Shown here piece after piece: positions 26,461-37,578 of a stretch of DNA of 47,142 bases (position 1 is its first letter; the number at the start of each line of letters is the position of its first letter). The DNA comes from Candidatus Krumholzibacteriia bacterium. GTDB taxonomy: Bacteria; Krumholzibacteriota; Krumholzibacteriia; WVZY01. The DNA lies in assembly GCA_029863805.1 (NCBI GenBank), contig JAOTUR010000003.1, positions 1 through 47,142 on the forward strand, read 5' to 3'. The position numbers and the translations under genes were made by a program. Below the pieces are notes generated by a model that saw nothing but the letters and a program-made list of their open reading frames with translations, had not been told where the DNA came from and made no database searches.

Positions 26461-28542
26461 ATGTTCGGGCTCGGTTTTCTAAACAGCTTCTTCTTGTTTG
26501 CGCTCGCGGCGATGGCGTTGCCCATCATCATTCACATCCTCAATCGACGGCGTTTACGCAAGATACGTTTTAGCTCGCTAGAGTTTATCGACGAACTGAG
26601 TCGGCGCAGAATGAGCAGAGTCAACCTGCGCCGATGGATAGTGCTTCTATTGAGGACGCTTGCCGTCACTTTCGTCGTTCTCGCCTTTGCTCGGCCTACG
26701 CTCCACAGCAGAGCGGCTCTTTTCATGCCTGCTGCTGCGGCCAAGCAAATTGTCATATGTGTTGATATGAGCGCGAGTATGGGGGTGGAGCGCGAGACCG
26801 GTACCGCGTTTACCCAAGCGAAGATCCTTGCCAAACGTGTCGTTGACGAAAGCGCAAGGAATGATGTGCTCAACGTGGTCGCGTCATCAGGATCGAGTCG
26901 GTTGCTTTTTGAGAGTGGAACCACGAATAAGCAGATCGTAAAAAAAGCGATCGACGGGCTCGAAGTTGCCGACGAACGAGCCTCTTTGACAAAGGCGCTG
27001 GAAACGGCGGTGGGGCACTTTCGTGAGTCGGAGCTGCGCAGCGGCGAGATCTATGTCGTATCCGACTTCAGAGAAACGGCGGATTCGCTTCTTGTCTCCG
27101 GGACGCCGGCCGGATTGAGAGTGATCCTGCTCCCGGTCTATCTTGAAGCGGTTGACAACGTCAGCATCGATCGTGTGTTCACGCCCCGTAAGCTCATAAG
27201 ACCAGGCGAAGTGGTTCGCGTCGGGGTGTCTGTCACCAACCATTCCCGCGAGAACCCAGCAGAGTTTCCCGTGGAGCTGTTCATCGACGAAAAGCGCAAG
27301 GCCGAGAAATTCGTAAATCTTTCACCGGCGGCTTCGGCCACGGTTACGTTCTCTGTTTCGATAAACGACTGGGGTAGCCACAGGTGCCGGGTGGCGAAAA
27401 ACAGGGATCGTCTACCGATAGATGACGACCGGTTCTTTATGTTGGACGTGTCGCGTCGCATCCCGGTCACCTTGATGCGTGGTAAGAGATTCGTCGAGGA
27501 TGACAAGCAGACAGCGAGCTATTTTTATGTCGACAAAGCCCTCAACCCACGGGGCTCTGGAGAAAGCGAGTTCTCGGTAAAAGTCGTCGACGAGAAGGAC
27601 CTAACCACAGCCGCGCTGCCAGATCGCGGTGTCGTGGTATGGACCGATCCTCATCGGCTCGACCGGAATCGGTTTGAATTGCTAAAGCGTTACCTCCACA
27701 CTGGTGGACGGCTGATGGTCTTTCTGGGCGGAGGTAGTAGCGGACAGTGGCGGGAGGATGGGTTTGCACGGTATTTCGGCATTAAAAAGGCGACCCACCG
27801 AAAAGCGGAAGAATCGCTGCGGTCTTTTCAGAAAGATCACCCGGTTTTTAGTATTTTCAACGAGGAGGAATTGGAGCTGCTGTCACGGAGCCGAGTTCGT
27901 GAGTATATCGCTGTCGCCGGAGTCGCACCCGATTCCATTCTGGCGTATCTTGGCAGCGGTGACGCGGGGATTTGGGAGTGCAGACGAGGGGACGGGCGAG
28001 CAGTCGTGGTGAGCGCCTCACCCGATATGGCGAGCGGTGATCTGCCGTTGTCACCCATGTTCTTGCCGTTGATTCATACCACCGTATCGTACTTGGCTAG
28101 CAGCGAAGGCGCCGAGTTTCACCGCGAGAACTATCCAGGAACGGACTTGTTTTTTGACCTGCCAGCGGGCTGGAGGCGGCAGGGCCACGAGCATCGTGTG
28201 GCCAATGAGTTGGGCGAGCAGGAGCAAGCGGTGTTTTTTGATTTGCCGCACGGCGAGACCAAAGCCATGATCTCGCGGCCCAAGCGCGTGGGATTCTACA
28301 AACTGTTGGCGGACACGACGCTGGTGTCCGAAGCGGTGGTCAACGTCGATACGCGAGAATCCAATCTGAACCCGCAAGAGCTCGCGGGCGAGTATCTTGG
28401 CGATGCCACCGTCGTCGACGACTCGGCGGATTTTGCGACAACTCTGCAGAGAGAAAGGCAGGGCCGCGAGATTTACCCATTGTTCCTCTTGGTGGCGATC
28501 TCGGCGCTTGTCCTGGAGTCTCTTTTGGGTCGTAGGGCGTGA
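26461..28542 (+). CDS. BatA-type membrane protein with VWA domain
   Basis: MFGLGFLNSFFLFALAAMALPIIIHILNRRRLRKIRFSSLEFIDEL; VICVDMSASMGVE; C-terminal TM. Confidence 0.92.
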   Translation: MFGLGFLNSFFLFALAAMALPIIIHILNRRRLRKIRFSSLEFIDELSRRRMSRVNLRRWIVLLLRTLAVTFVVLAFARPTLHSRAALFMPAAAAKQIVICVDMSASMGVERETGTAFTQAKILAKRVVDESARNDVLNVVASSGSSRLLFESGTTNKQIVKKAIDGLEVADERASLTKALETAVGHFRESELRSGEIYVVSDFRETADSLLVSGTPAGLRVILLPVYLEAVDNVSIDRVFTPRKLIRPGEVVRVGVSVTNHSRENPAEFPVELFIDEKRKAEKFVNLSPAASATVTFSVSINDWGSHRCRVAKNRDRLPIDDDRFFMLDVSRRIPVTLMRGKRFVEDDKQTASYFYVDKALNPRGSGESEFSVKVVDEKDLTTAALPDRGVVVWTDPHRLDRNRFELLKRYLHTGGRLMVFLGGGSSGQWREDGFARYFGIKKATHRKAEESLRSFQKDHPVFSIFNEEELELLSRSRVREYIAVAGVAPDSILAYLGSGDAGIWECRRGDGRAVVVSASPDMASGDLPLSPMFLPLIHTTVSYLASSEGAEFHRENYPGTDLFFDLPAGWRRQGHEHRVANELGEQEQAVFFDLPHGETKAMISRPKRVGFYKLLADTTLVSEAVVNVDTRESNLNPQELAGEYLGDATVVDDSADFATTLQRERQGREIYPLFLLVAISALVLESLLGRRA

Positions 28543-28546
28543 ATCG

Positions 28547-31500
28547 ATGTTGCAGGCCAAGAGCAGACTGACGGAGGCGGGGACCGCGTCGCTCGTCGAG
28601 CGCGTGGCTAAGCAGGCGCAAATTGTACAGATCCGGCGCCTGGTCGAGGAAGGCTGTCGCCGCATAGATATTCGCGGTCTGGCGGGCTCATCACCGGTCT
28701 TTGCAGTGGAGGCGCTGAGGAGATTGTTGGGTAGGCCTGTTGTGCTTTGTTGTACCGATGAGGAGAAAGCTCGGGATTCTTGCTCTGACCTGGAGACGAT
28801 TTCGGAGGCCAGGATAACGCTCTTTCCCGAGAAGGATATTTTCCCGCAACCGTTCGAGCCAAAGGAAAACCTCGTTGTCCGCGGCCGCAGAAACGCGTGC
28901 CTGGATCTTATTCGCAAAGGGGAGGTCGACGTTGTCGTTACGACGCTCCTTGGTTTTCTTGAGAAAACAATTCCCGCCCCTGCCCTTGCAGCGCTGACCC
29001 TGGAGTTCTCCACCGGCGACCGGATCGATCTGGACGAGTTGGTTGAGCACCTTGTAACCGTCGGTTACGAGGCCACGAGTATTGTCGATGAAATAGGACA
29101 ATTCTCCGTTAGGGGGTCGATCGTTGATATCTTCGACCCTTCTCGGGCCCACCCGATGCGGCTCGAACTCCTCGACGATGAAGTGGTGTCGATTCGTGCG
29201 TTTGATGTCGATTCACAGCGTTCCATCGAGCGGCGGCAAACCTTTCGCGTCCTGCCCGCCACCGGTGTATTGGTCAACGAACGCTCTTTGGAAGGGCTGG
29301 AACGCCACCTGCAAGACGCACAATTCCGCGATGGGACTATCGCGCAAGTCCGGCATGAGATAGAGCATCACCGTTCTTCATATCTGCTTCGGCGATACGC
29401 TCCCGCCATGGGAATGGATGGGACACTCCTCGACTTCTTCGATTCACCGCCGCTCGTGTTCTTCTGGGACGAGACGGGTCTGGGGAAGACACTGGAATCA
29501 CTGGAGAGCCAATTCGAGAAAGTTAAGACGGTAGCCGGCGAGTACCCCCTGTTGGGTTTCCAGGAGTATATGCATCCCGTCGATTGCTACACGTCGTACG
29601 AAACACCCAGTATTCACCTTTGGAGTATTGCAGTCGCGATGACACGAACGGGAACTTCAGGGCAGCAGACGTCGACCGAGAAGAAACTCGATGTACCCGA
29701 GAATGTCATAGTTTTCACACAACCGAGCACCCGACCGTCCTGGGAAAAGTGGAATCGCTGATTCGACTCATCGGCAGCCTCTCCAAGAAGGCTGTTGACA
29801 TACTGATTTTCTCGGAGAGTCCGGCGCAGCGTGAACGGCTGGCGGACCTTCTGGAAGATGACGAGCAGCTGGTTCATTTGCCGGTGGGTTGGGTTACATC
29901 TGGTTTTGTTTGGGAGCAAGCAGGAATGGCGCTGCTTACCGACCACGAAATTTTTCACCGCGCGCTCCCGCGGCCATCTGAAAAACAAAAGGTCCGCAGA
30001 GCAAAGAGTCCCGACCGAGAAGCCCTGCAGATAGGCGATTTTGTTGTGCACGTCGACTACGGAATAGGGCGCTATGTTGGTCTCGAAAGGGTGAAAGTGC
30101 GTGAAGGAGAAACCGAGTGTCTTAGTCTACGGTATCACGGAGCCGATCGCATCTTTGTCCCGCTCGATCAGATGATCCTCGTAGAGAAATACATAGGGAA
30201 AGACGGTGCTGTCCCGGCTCTGGACCGCTTGGGCAGCTCTAAGTGGCAACGCACCAAGGCACGGACAAAGAAAGCACTCGAGGCCGTCGCGGGCGAGATG
30301 CTCAGGGTCTACGCCGGTCGAGAGATTGCCACCAGCAAACCGTTTGCAGGCGACACCCCATGGCAAAAGGAATTGGAGGCCTCGTTTCCCTTCGAGGAGA
30401 CACCTCATCAACTAAGGGCGACCGAGGAGATCAAACGTGACATGGAAACGTCGAGGCCGATGGATCGCCTGGTTTGTGGTGACGTCGGATTTGGCAAGAC
30501 CGAAGTGGCTATTCGTGCCGCTTTCAAAGCGGTAAATGGGGGGCGACAGGTTGCAGTACTCGTACCGACAACGATACTCGCATTGCAGCACTACAGAACG
30601 TTCCAGGAGCGGATGTCGTCGTTTCCAGTTCGCGTCGAGATGTTGAGTCGTTTCAAGACACCATCCGAGCAGAAGACGATTGTTGAGGAGCTACGAAAAG
30701 GGGTGGTTGATGTTGTCGTCGGCACGCACCGCTTGCTCTCTAGGGATATCGAGTTTAATGACCTAGGACTGCTAGTCATCGACGAGGAGCACCGTTTTGG
30801 TGTGCGCAGCAAGGAAAAGATCAAGAAGATCAAACACGCCGTCGACGTCTTGTCGATGACAGCTACGCCGATCCCTCGCACGCTCTACATGGCGCTCTCG
30901 GGTCTGCGACCGATGTCTGTAATCGACACGCCACCACGTAATCGTCATCCGGTGAAAACTGAGATCGCGACGTTCGACGAAGACACTATCGTGCAGGCGA
31001 TAACTTCAGAGACAGCCCGAGGAGGGCAGGTGTTCTTTCTTCACAATCGAGTGGCATCCATATACTCGATGCAGGCGTTTCTAGAGAGATTGATGCCAGA
31101 GTTGAGGTTTGGGGTGGCGCATGGCCAAATGCCGGAACGGCAACTTGAAAAGACGATTTCAGTGTTCCTTGACAAGAAATATGATGTGTTGATATCGACG
31201 ACGATCATTGAGTCGGGGCTTGATTTCCCGAACGTCAATACAATCATCATCAACCGCGCCGACCGCTTCGGACTCGCCGATCTCTACCAGTTGAGGGGGC
31301 GTGTTGGACGGAGAGAGAGACAAGCGTACGCGTATCTGTTTATACCCAGAAACTTTATGATCACCGAAAACGCTGACAAGCGCTTGCAGGCGATGGAAGA
31401 GTTTGCCGAACTGGGTAGCGGTTACCGGCTGGCCATGCGCGACTTGGAGATCCGCGGAGCCGGGAACATTCTCGGCGTAGAGCAGCACGGGCAACTTGTC

Positions 31501-32037
31501 GCGGTCGGTTTTGATCTCTATTGCAAGATGCTAAAGGAGGCGATCGAGGAGCTAAGTGGTGAAGACAAGGCCGCCCCCACGCCGTGCCGGATCGAAACCC
31601 GCTTGAGATGCTATTTGCCCGAAGCCTACGTGGAGGATCAGAACGAGCGGATGGCGCTTTACAAACGCCTCGCGCGACTGGAGAGCCCGGCTGAGGTCGA
31701 TGATGTCGAAGCCGAGCTGGCGGATCGCTTTGGCGCACCGCCCCCGGAAGCCATTAATTTGGTGTCGGTTACACGGCTTAAGCTTCGTGCGATGACCCTC
31801 GGTATCGGGCTTATTCAGTTCAGACCCCAGCGGATTGTGGTAGAATTTTTGCCTGGAAGGGCGCTTCTTCCACAGGTGTGTGCCCGCATAGTTGAAACTT
31901 TTGAAGGTCGCGCATTGTTCAAATCGGGGGATACGTTTGGGTTGACTGTGACCGGCCCGGCGAGTGGGTGTGGTCTCGAACAGGCCAAGATACTTCTGGA
32001 TGTTGCCATGGCCGCATCATCGGACTATAGTCGCTAG
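28547..32037 (+). CDS. mfd: Transcription-repair coupling factor Mfd, interrupted by an apparent -1 frameshift near 29711-29716
   Basis: N-terminal part (28547-29761): [76 protein letters not shown]-terminal part (ORF 29584-32037): [66 protein letters not shown]. Combined length fits Mfd at about 1163 aa. Confidence 0.93.
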
Positions 32038-32104
32038 CTACGGCTTTAGCTCCTAAGAGAAAATCTTTCACAAAGCATTCGGTTTATTATCGCGCGTGAG
32101 CGCA

Positions 32105-32118
32105 CCCCAGCGCTGGGG
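32105..32118. repeat. 14-bp perfect palindrome upstream of the first PpiC gene
   Basis: CCCCAGCGCTGGGG. Confidence 0.5.
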
Positions 32119-32172
32119 ATGATCCATGAAGGTTTAGAATACTCAGGGGTTGGAGAAAGGAGACGGTTTGTT

Positions 32173-33885
32173 ATGCAGCCAGCGAAAAACATAGTGTTAG
32201 GAGTCTTGTGCGTTTCCCTCGCACTAGCCGGATCTTGTAGTCAAAATAGAGAGAAACTTCCTGTGGCGAAGGTCAAAGACCGGGTTATAACTCTTGGTGA
32301 CTTCGAAAAAGCCTATTTGAACGTGGGCCCAGAGTATCTTCCGGATACGAAAGATCTGGCCGGACTCAAGGAGTTTCTCGAGCATATGATACATCGAGAA
32401 ATTATGGGGTTGAAGGCCGATGAGCTGGGTTATGACAAAGATCCCTACGTAGTCCAGGGCATGGAGGGTTTCAGGCAATCGGGTTTGCAGGCCGCATACT
32501 TGAAAGTAAAAGTCGCGGACAAGCTCGCGGTCACCGACAAAGATTTGCGAGACATTTATGACAAATATGGAACGGTTCTAGAAGTAAAGCAGATTCTCGC
32601 CGATACAGAGGACGAGGCAAACCACGTGTACGATCTACTCCAACAAGGGCACGATTTTGAAAGCGCCTGTAAGCAGTATTCGAAGGGACCGGATGCGAGC
32701 ACGGGCGGCAAGGTGCTGGACGCGTATTACGGTCAGTTTCCGACGCACTTTCAAGATGAACTCTTTAGCAAGAAGGTCGGGGAGGTGACGAAGCCAATAA
32801 TAAATCCCTATGGTTACTTCGTTATCAAAGTCATCAACTCAAAAAGACCGACGCAAAAACCGTTTGAGGAGGTGAAACCCGAACTCGAAAAAATGGCTAC
32901 GACCCAAAAGACATCCAAGCTGACGTTTGAGCTCTCCAATCAAATTATGGAAAAGCATGGATTTCAATGGTATGACGATAACCTCAAGATCATATTCAAC
33001 GCGATGCCGCCGGACCAACCGGTCGACAATCCGCCAAACCGGGACCTCGAAGTATATCCACTGTTGAAACTTGCGGTCGAGGACATGGAAAAACCCGTTG
33101 CTTCGTATCTCGATAAGACGATAACTGTAAAGGATTTTTCGGATCTTTATGACCGTGGGCATTTCTATCAGAGACCGAGGAGAGAACGACGTCTCGGGGG
33201 GCTCCGGAAGTTTCTCGCCGACATTGCCATGAACGAACTAGTCGTGGTGGAGATCGAATCGTCGGGGATCGAGGGTGAACCGGAAGTAATTAGTATGCTC
33301 AATAGAAAAAGAGAAGACATGATGATAAGTCGGCTCCACGTTGAGCTAATAGATGAACAGGTGGACGTAAGAGAACCCGAGATTGAAGCCTACTACAAAG
33401 ACAACCAAGAGCTGTTTCGACGGGAGGAGGAGCGCCGCTTTTCGGCCATCGTCACCGGTGATCGGGCCAGTGCGACGGAGGCGTGGGAGAAGCTGAGCTC
33501 GGGCGCCGACTTCAAGACCGTTGCGCGAAGTCTCTCCGTACCGGAACTGGCAGCTCAGGCAAGAGTAAACGACCGTCTATTGGCGAAAGGACAAGTGGCG
33601 GAGATTGATGACCATGGTTTTAATATCGCAAACCTTGGCGACATTTCGGAGCCTTTTGAACTGTCAGTCGGCTGGGCGGTGGTCAGGCTCGACGAGAAGT
33701 TGCCGGAACGGATCCGGTCATACGACGAGGTGCAAAATGAGATTAGGCATCGTTTGAAGACGATAAAGGGCGGCGAACGGCTGGATCAACTGTTGTCGAA
33801 GTGGCGGCAGGAGTATACGGTTGAGGTGTTTGACAAGAACCTCAAAAAGGCGAAGCTCGACGTCACGGCAAGTTCGACCCGATGA
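32173..33885 (+). CDS. PpiC/SurA-type peptidylprolyl isomerase lipoprotein
   Basis: MQPAKNIVLGVLCVSLALAGSCSQN lipobox; EVKQILADTEDEANHVYDLLQQGHDFESACKQYSKGPDASTGGKVL...YGYFVIKV. Confidence 0.85.
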   Translation: MQPAKNIVLGVLCVSLALAGSCSQNREKLPVAKVKDRVITLGDFEKAYLNVGPEYLPDTKDLAGLKEFLEHMIHREIMGLKADELGYDKDPYVVQGMEGFRQSGLQAAYLKVKVADKLAVTDKDLRDIYDKYGTVLEVKQILADTEDEANHVYDLLQQGHDFESACKQYSKGPDASTGGKVLDAYYGQFPTHFQDELFSKKVGEVTKPIINPYGYFVIKVINSKRPTQKPFEEVKPELEKMATTQKTSKLTFELSNQIMEKHGFQWYDDNLKIIFNAMPPDQPVDNPPNRDLEVYPLLKLAVEDMEKPVASYLDKTITVKDFSDLYDRGHFYQRPRRERRLGGLRKFLADIAMNELVVVEIESSGIEGEPEVISMLNRKREDMMISRLHVELIDEQVDVREPEIEAYYKDNQELFRREEERRFSAIVTGDRASATEAWEKLSSGADFKTVARSLSVPELAAQARVNDRLLAKGQVAEIDDHGFNIANLGDISEPFELSVGWAVVRLDEKLPERIRSYDEVQNEIRHRLKTIKGGERLDQLLSKWRQEYTVEVFDKNLKKAKLDVTASSTR

Positions 33886-33895
33886 GAAATTTGTC

Positions 33896-34789
33896 ATGAT
33901 AAAGCGAATAATCGTTGGATCTATTACTGGGGTCAGCTTGCTTGCCGTCACCTTGTCTTTGACGGGCGCCGGTTGCGAGAGAATGACGGATAGGCAAAGA
34001 ACTGATTCGTCGCCGGTGGTGGTGAAAGTTAACGGCGAATCGCTGACGAAGCGCGAGTTCGATTTTTTTCTGCCCGAAGAGTATCGGAGTTTCCTTACCA
34101 CCGAGGAGCTTCAGGAATATCTGGACAGGTGGATTACGACGCAACTTCTTTATGAAGAGGGTATGAAGTCCGGTATGATTGCCTCATCGGATATCGAATC
34201 ACGGCTTGAACAGTACCGCAAAGACCTGATCGCAGATCATCTGGTTCAAAACGTAATTCAGGACAAAGCAATGGTCTCAGACGATGAAGTGCGGGGGTAC
34301 TATGACGGGCACGCCCAGGAGTATTTGACTGAATTCAGAGTCAGCCACATTCTGGTGAATACTCTGGAGGATGCTGAACAGGTCAAGCAACAGATTGGAC
34401 AGAGAAGCTTCGCCTATCTCGCGAGAAGGTATTCGATAGACAAGCACTCAGGCTCTGGCGGGGATCTCGGATACCTGTCGAAAGGCAATATGATTCCCGA
34501 GTTCGAGGACATCGTGTTCGGGATGAAGTTGGGGGACGTTAGCGATATCATCGAATCGGAGTTCGGCTATCACATCATCAAGATAGTCGACATCCGCGAG
34601 GCTCGTGTTAAGCTCGAGTTTGAGGACGTGCAGGACGAGATCGCTAACAACCTGATGCTGAGAAAGCGAGAGGCGGTTTACGACAGTCTCGTCGCGACGC
34701 TTAGAGCAAGAGCGGATATCGAGATCATGGATAGCGCCCGGGAGCTAGGTGTGGCGAGCGCCATGGATTCGGTAGCAATTAACCCGTAA
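33896..34789 (+). CDS. PpiC-type peptidylprolyl isomerase lipoprotein
   Basis: MIKRIIVGSITGVSLLAVTLSLTGAGCERM; FRVSHILVNTLEDAEQVKQQIGQRSFAYLARRYSIDKHSGSGGDLGYLSKGNMIPEFEDIVFGMKLGDVSDIIESEFGYHIIKI. Confidence 0.92.
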   Translation: MIKRIIVGSITGVSLLAVTLSLTGAGCERMTDRQRTDSSPVVVKVNGESLTKREFDFFLPEEYRSFLTTEELQEYLDRWITTQLLYEEGMKSGMIASSDIESRLEQYRKDLIADHLVQNVIQDKAMVSDDEVRGYYDGHAQEYLTEFRVSHILVNTLEDAEQVKQQIGQRSFAYLARRYSIDKHSGSGGDLGYLSKGNMIPEFEDIVFGMKLGDVSDIIESEFGYHIIKIVDIREARVKLEFEDVQDEIANNLMLRKREAVYDSLVATLRARADIEIMDSARELGVASAMDSVAINP

Positions 34790-34802
34790 CAGAAGCGATA
34801 AC

Positions 34803-36125
34803 GTGATGTCGGCGACTTTTTTTCAGAAAATATTTTTCGTGAGCGTAGTTGTGGCGTGCAGCACGATAGAGGGGCTCGCGCTAGCCGACAAGCAACTAGT
34901 CGACAGAGTCATCGCTGTCGTCGAAGACACGGCAATCTTTCAGAGCGAGATCGATCAAACCGTCAAGCAACTCATTTTGCAGCGTGGACTGACCGACCTG
35001 GAACCGACAGAGAGATCGGCGTTAAAGCAGCAAGTTCTTGACGAACTGATCAACAGCAAACTTATCGTTGCCAAAGCCGGTCGCCTGGGTATCGACGTGC
35101 CGTTCGCGGAAATCGAGCAGCTCGTTGATCAGGCGATCGAGGACAATGAAAAAACGCTTGGGGGGGAAGAAGCCTTCGCCCGGCAGCTAGAGGCAGAGGG
35201 GCTCACGATGTCGGAGCTGAAGCAGCTGTACCGGGAGCAGATACGAAATCGCATGCTCGTCGAGCGTGTCTTGAGCACCGATGTAGATCGCCGCTCGGTG
35301 CAGGTGACGGAGGCCGATTTGCGCGCACTATATGATAGACGAAAGAGCAGTCTACCCTTGAGACCGGCCGTGGTTCACCTGAGAACAGTTTATATTGCCA
35401 TGGAGTCTTCGCAGACAGCCCAGACGCAAGCAAAGGCACGGGCAGACAGCGTCTACCGACGGGTAATGGCCGGTGAAGATTTCGCCGATCTGGCGAGGGC
35501 GTACTCCGATGATCCCAGCGCAAAGAATGGTGGCAGGCTCGGCTCGCTCAAGTTAGCGGATCTAGCCGATCAGGCGTTTGCCGAAGCGGCGGGCAAGCTG
35601 GCGATCGGAGAGGTCAGCCAACCGGTTCTCACCGGGTATGGGTACCACTTGATCAAGGTTACTGGAGCGGACAGCACGAAACAGGAAGTGGACCTCAGTC
35701 ACATTCTGATTACCGTCAAACCGGGTGACGACGATATAGACAATGTATTCGCAAAGGCAAACGAAATACACGCCTCGTTGCTGGCCGGCGCTCCATTCGA
35801 TACGACGGCGATGCGTTTCAGCGACGACTCAGCCACAGCCGCTGAGGGAGGAGACTTGGGTTGGCTGCGGGTGGAAGACCTGCCAGAGTTCTTCCGAGAC
35901 GTGCTCAGCAATATGAAACAGGGGGACATCAGCCCCGTGCTGCGTGAACCCACCGGCTTTAGAATCGTCCAACTTCTTGCGCGCGAGACCGAAAGAACCT
36001 ACCGATATGAGGAAGTGCAGGAAGAATTGAAAAAGCTCGCCGAGCAGGAAAAAACCGCCAACATTTACGACGACTACTTGAACCGGCTCCGTGATGAATT
36101 TTATGTAGACTTGCGTGGTGACTGA
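34803..36125 (+). CDS. SurA-like periplasmic chaperone/peptidylprolyl isomerase (two rotamase domains)
   Basis: DRVIAVVEDTAIFQSEIDQTVKQL; VHLRTVYIAMESSQ...FADLARAYSDDPSAKNGGRLGSL; VDLSHILITVKPGDDD...MRFSDDSATAAEGGDLGWL. Confidence 0.9.
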   Translation: MMSATFFQKIFFVSVVVACSTIEGLALADKQLVDRVIAVVEDTAIFQSEIDQTVKQLILQRGLTDLEPTERSALKQQVLDELINSKLIVAKAGRLGIDVPFAEIEQLVDQAIEDNEKTLGGEEAFARQLEAEGLTMSELKQLYREQIRNRMLVERVLSTDVDRRSVQVTEADLRALYDRRKSSLPLRPAVVHLRTVYIAMESSQTAQTQAKARADSVYRRVMAGEDFADLARAYSDDPSAKNGGRLGSLKLADLADQAFAEAAGKLAIGEVSQPVLTGYGYHLIKVTGADSTKQEVDLSHILITVKPGDDDIDNVFAKANEIHASLLAGAPFDTTAMRFSDDSATAAEGGDLGWLRVEDLPEFFRDVLSNMKQGDISPVLREPTGFRIVQLLARETERTYRYEEVQEELKKLAEQEKTANIYDDYLNRLRDEFYVDLRGD

Positions 36126-36128
36126 TCG

Positions 36129-36413
36129 ATGCGAATCGATCTCGTGCTCAAGTACCTGTGTCTCGCAAGAAGCCGGTCACTGGTAAAGTCGCTGTGTGAG
36201 CGGAACGCCATCTGGCTGAATGGCCGTCCCGCAAAACCTTCGTCAGACCTGCATGTCAAGGACAGGGTCACCATCGAAACCCGCTCGGGAACGTTGACCG
36301 TCTCCGTTGTGAATGTTCCACAGAAACAGTTGAGCAAGGCGGTCGCCCCCACGTATTATGAGGTGGTCGACCACGAGCAAACAAACATGGGCGAAGACGC
36401 TTTCGAAGAGTAA
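36129..36413 (+). CDS. S4-domain RNA-binding protein (RqcP/HslR-like)
   Basis: MRIDLVLKYLCLARSRSLVKSLCERNAIWLNGRPAKPSSDLHVKDRVTIETRSGTLTVSVVNVP. Confidence 0.85.
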   Translation: MRIDLVLKYLCLARSRSLVKSLCERNAIWLNGRPAKPSSDLHVKDRVTIETRSGTLTVSVVNVPQKQLSKAVAPTYYEVVDHEQTNMGEDAFEE

Positions 36414-36536
36414 GCGTCTGTTTGGCTTCGTGGTGTGACACGTGCCGCCTCTGTCGCTGCGGGTGATCTGGCTCTGTGCCGAGGTGCTGCGTTTGCCCGG
36501 GCCAGGTCGAGATCTCCTGGAAGGTCGGAGCGTCGT

Positions 36537-37568
36537 ATGCAAAATTCGTCCCGTAAAGCACGCAAACCCGCCATCGCCGTCACCTTGGGCGACCCGGCGG
36601 GTATCGGTCCCGAGATCGTGGCCAGTCTTTTCGCGACATTTCGCCCCGTTCGATCCGAGACCATGTTGGTGGGTTCATCGCGCGTCCTCGATCCCTATCT
36701 TTCGCATCTGCAAGGTCGTGTGAGTGTGGTTCAAGCCGAAGACCTGGACCGGTCGCTGGCCGGATTTGAACCAAACACGGTGCGGGTTGTGGATACGGGC
36801 TGCAGGGACCGTTATTCAAGGGGTCGGGATAGCCTCGGGGGTGGGAGACATGCCGGATTGGCGCTGGAAGTTGCTTGTCGTATGGTCAAAGGAGGGGTGG
36901 TTAAGGGCCTGGTGACGGCTCCGATTTCCAAGAAATCGCTAAGCCTGGCCGGCTATCGATTTACCGGGCACACCGAGCTCTTTGCAAGATATCTTGGCGC
37001 TCCCCACTGCCAGATGGTCATGGTTCATCGCGATCTTCGGGTCGTTCCGATCACCCGCCATATTCCGATCCGCAAGATCAGTCCGGCGCTTACTCCCGAA
37101 CGGGTGCTCGCCGCGCTTAGAGTGGTCAACCGTGCGTTGAAAGAGCAGTTTGGCGTACGAAAGCCTCGGATTGCGGTTACGGGGCTGAATCCGCATGCCG
37201 GCGACGGTGGGTTGGTGGGCAACGAGGAAATACAGGTCATCAAGCCGGCCCTACGGCAGGCCCGCCGAGGCGGGATCACGGTGACCGGACCGGTCCCAGC
37301 CGATACTCTTTTCCAGGAGGCCGGAAGTGGCACGTTTGATGCGTTTGTCACCATGTACCACGACCAAGGACTAATTCCGTTCAAAATGATGGCAAAGCGC
37401 CGGGGAGTCAATGTTACGGTCGGCCTCCCGGTCGTCCGCACTTCGGTGGATCACGGCGTTGCCTACGATATCGTAGGCAAAGGTGTGGCCAGCTGCGAGA
37501 GCCTAAAGCAAGCTTATCTTCTTGCCGAGAAGTTGGTTGCAAGAGGTAGAATGAGGCGCTCAAGGTAA
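36537..37568 (+). CDS. pdxA: 4-hydroxythreonine-4-phosphate dehydrogenase PdxA
   Basis: AIAVTLGDPAGIGPEIVASL; GLVTAPISKKSLSLAGYRFTGHTELFARYLG; TGLNPHAGDGGLVGNEE; TMYHDQGLIPFKMMAKRRGVNVTVGLPVVRTSVDHGVAYDI. Confidence 0.95.
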   Translation: MQNSSRKARKPAIAVTLGDPAGIGPEIVASLFATFRPVRSETMLVGSSRVLDPYLSHLQGRVSVVQAEDLDRSLAGFEPNTVRVVDTGCRDRYSRGRDSLGGGRHAGLALEVACRMVKGGVVKGLVTAPISKKSLSLAGYRFTGHTELFARYLGAPHCQMVMVHRDLRVVPITRHIPIRKISPALTPERVLAALRVVNRALKEQFGVRKPRIAVTGLNPHAGDGGLVGNEEIQVIKPALRQARRGGITVTGPVPADTLFQEAGSGTFDAFVTMYHDQGLIPFKMMAKRRGVNVTVGLPVVRTSVDHGVAYDIVGKGVASCESLKQAYLLAEKLVARGRMRRSR

Positions 37569-37578
37569 AAGGGGTCCC

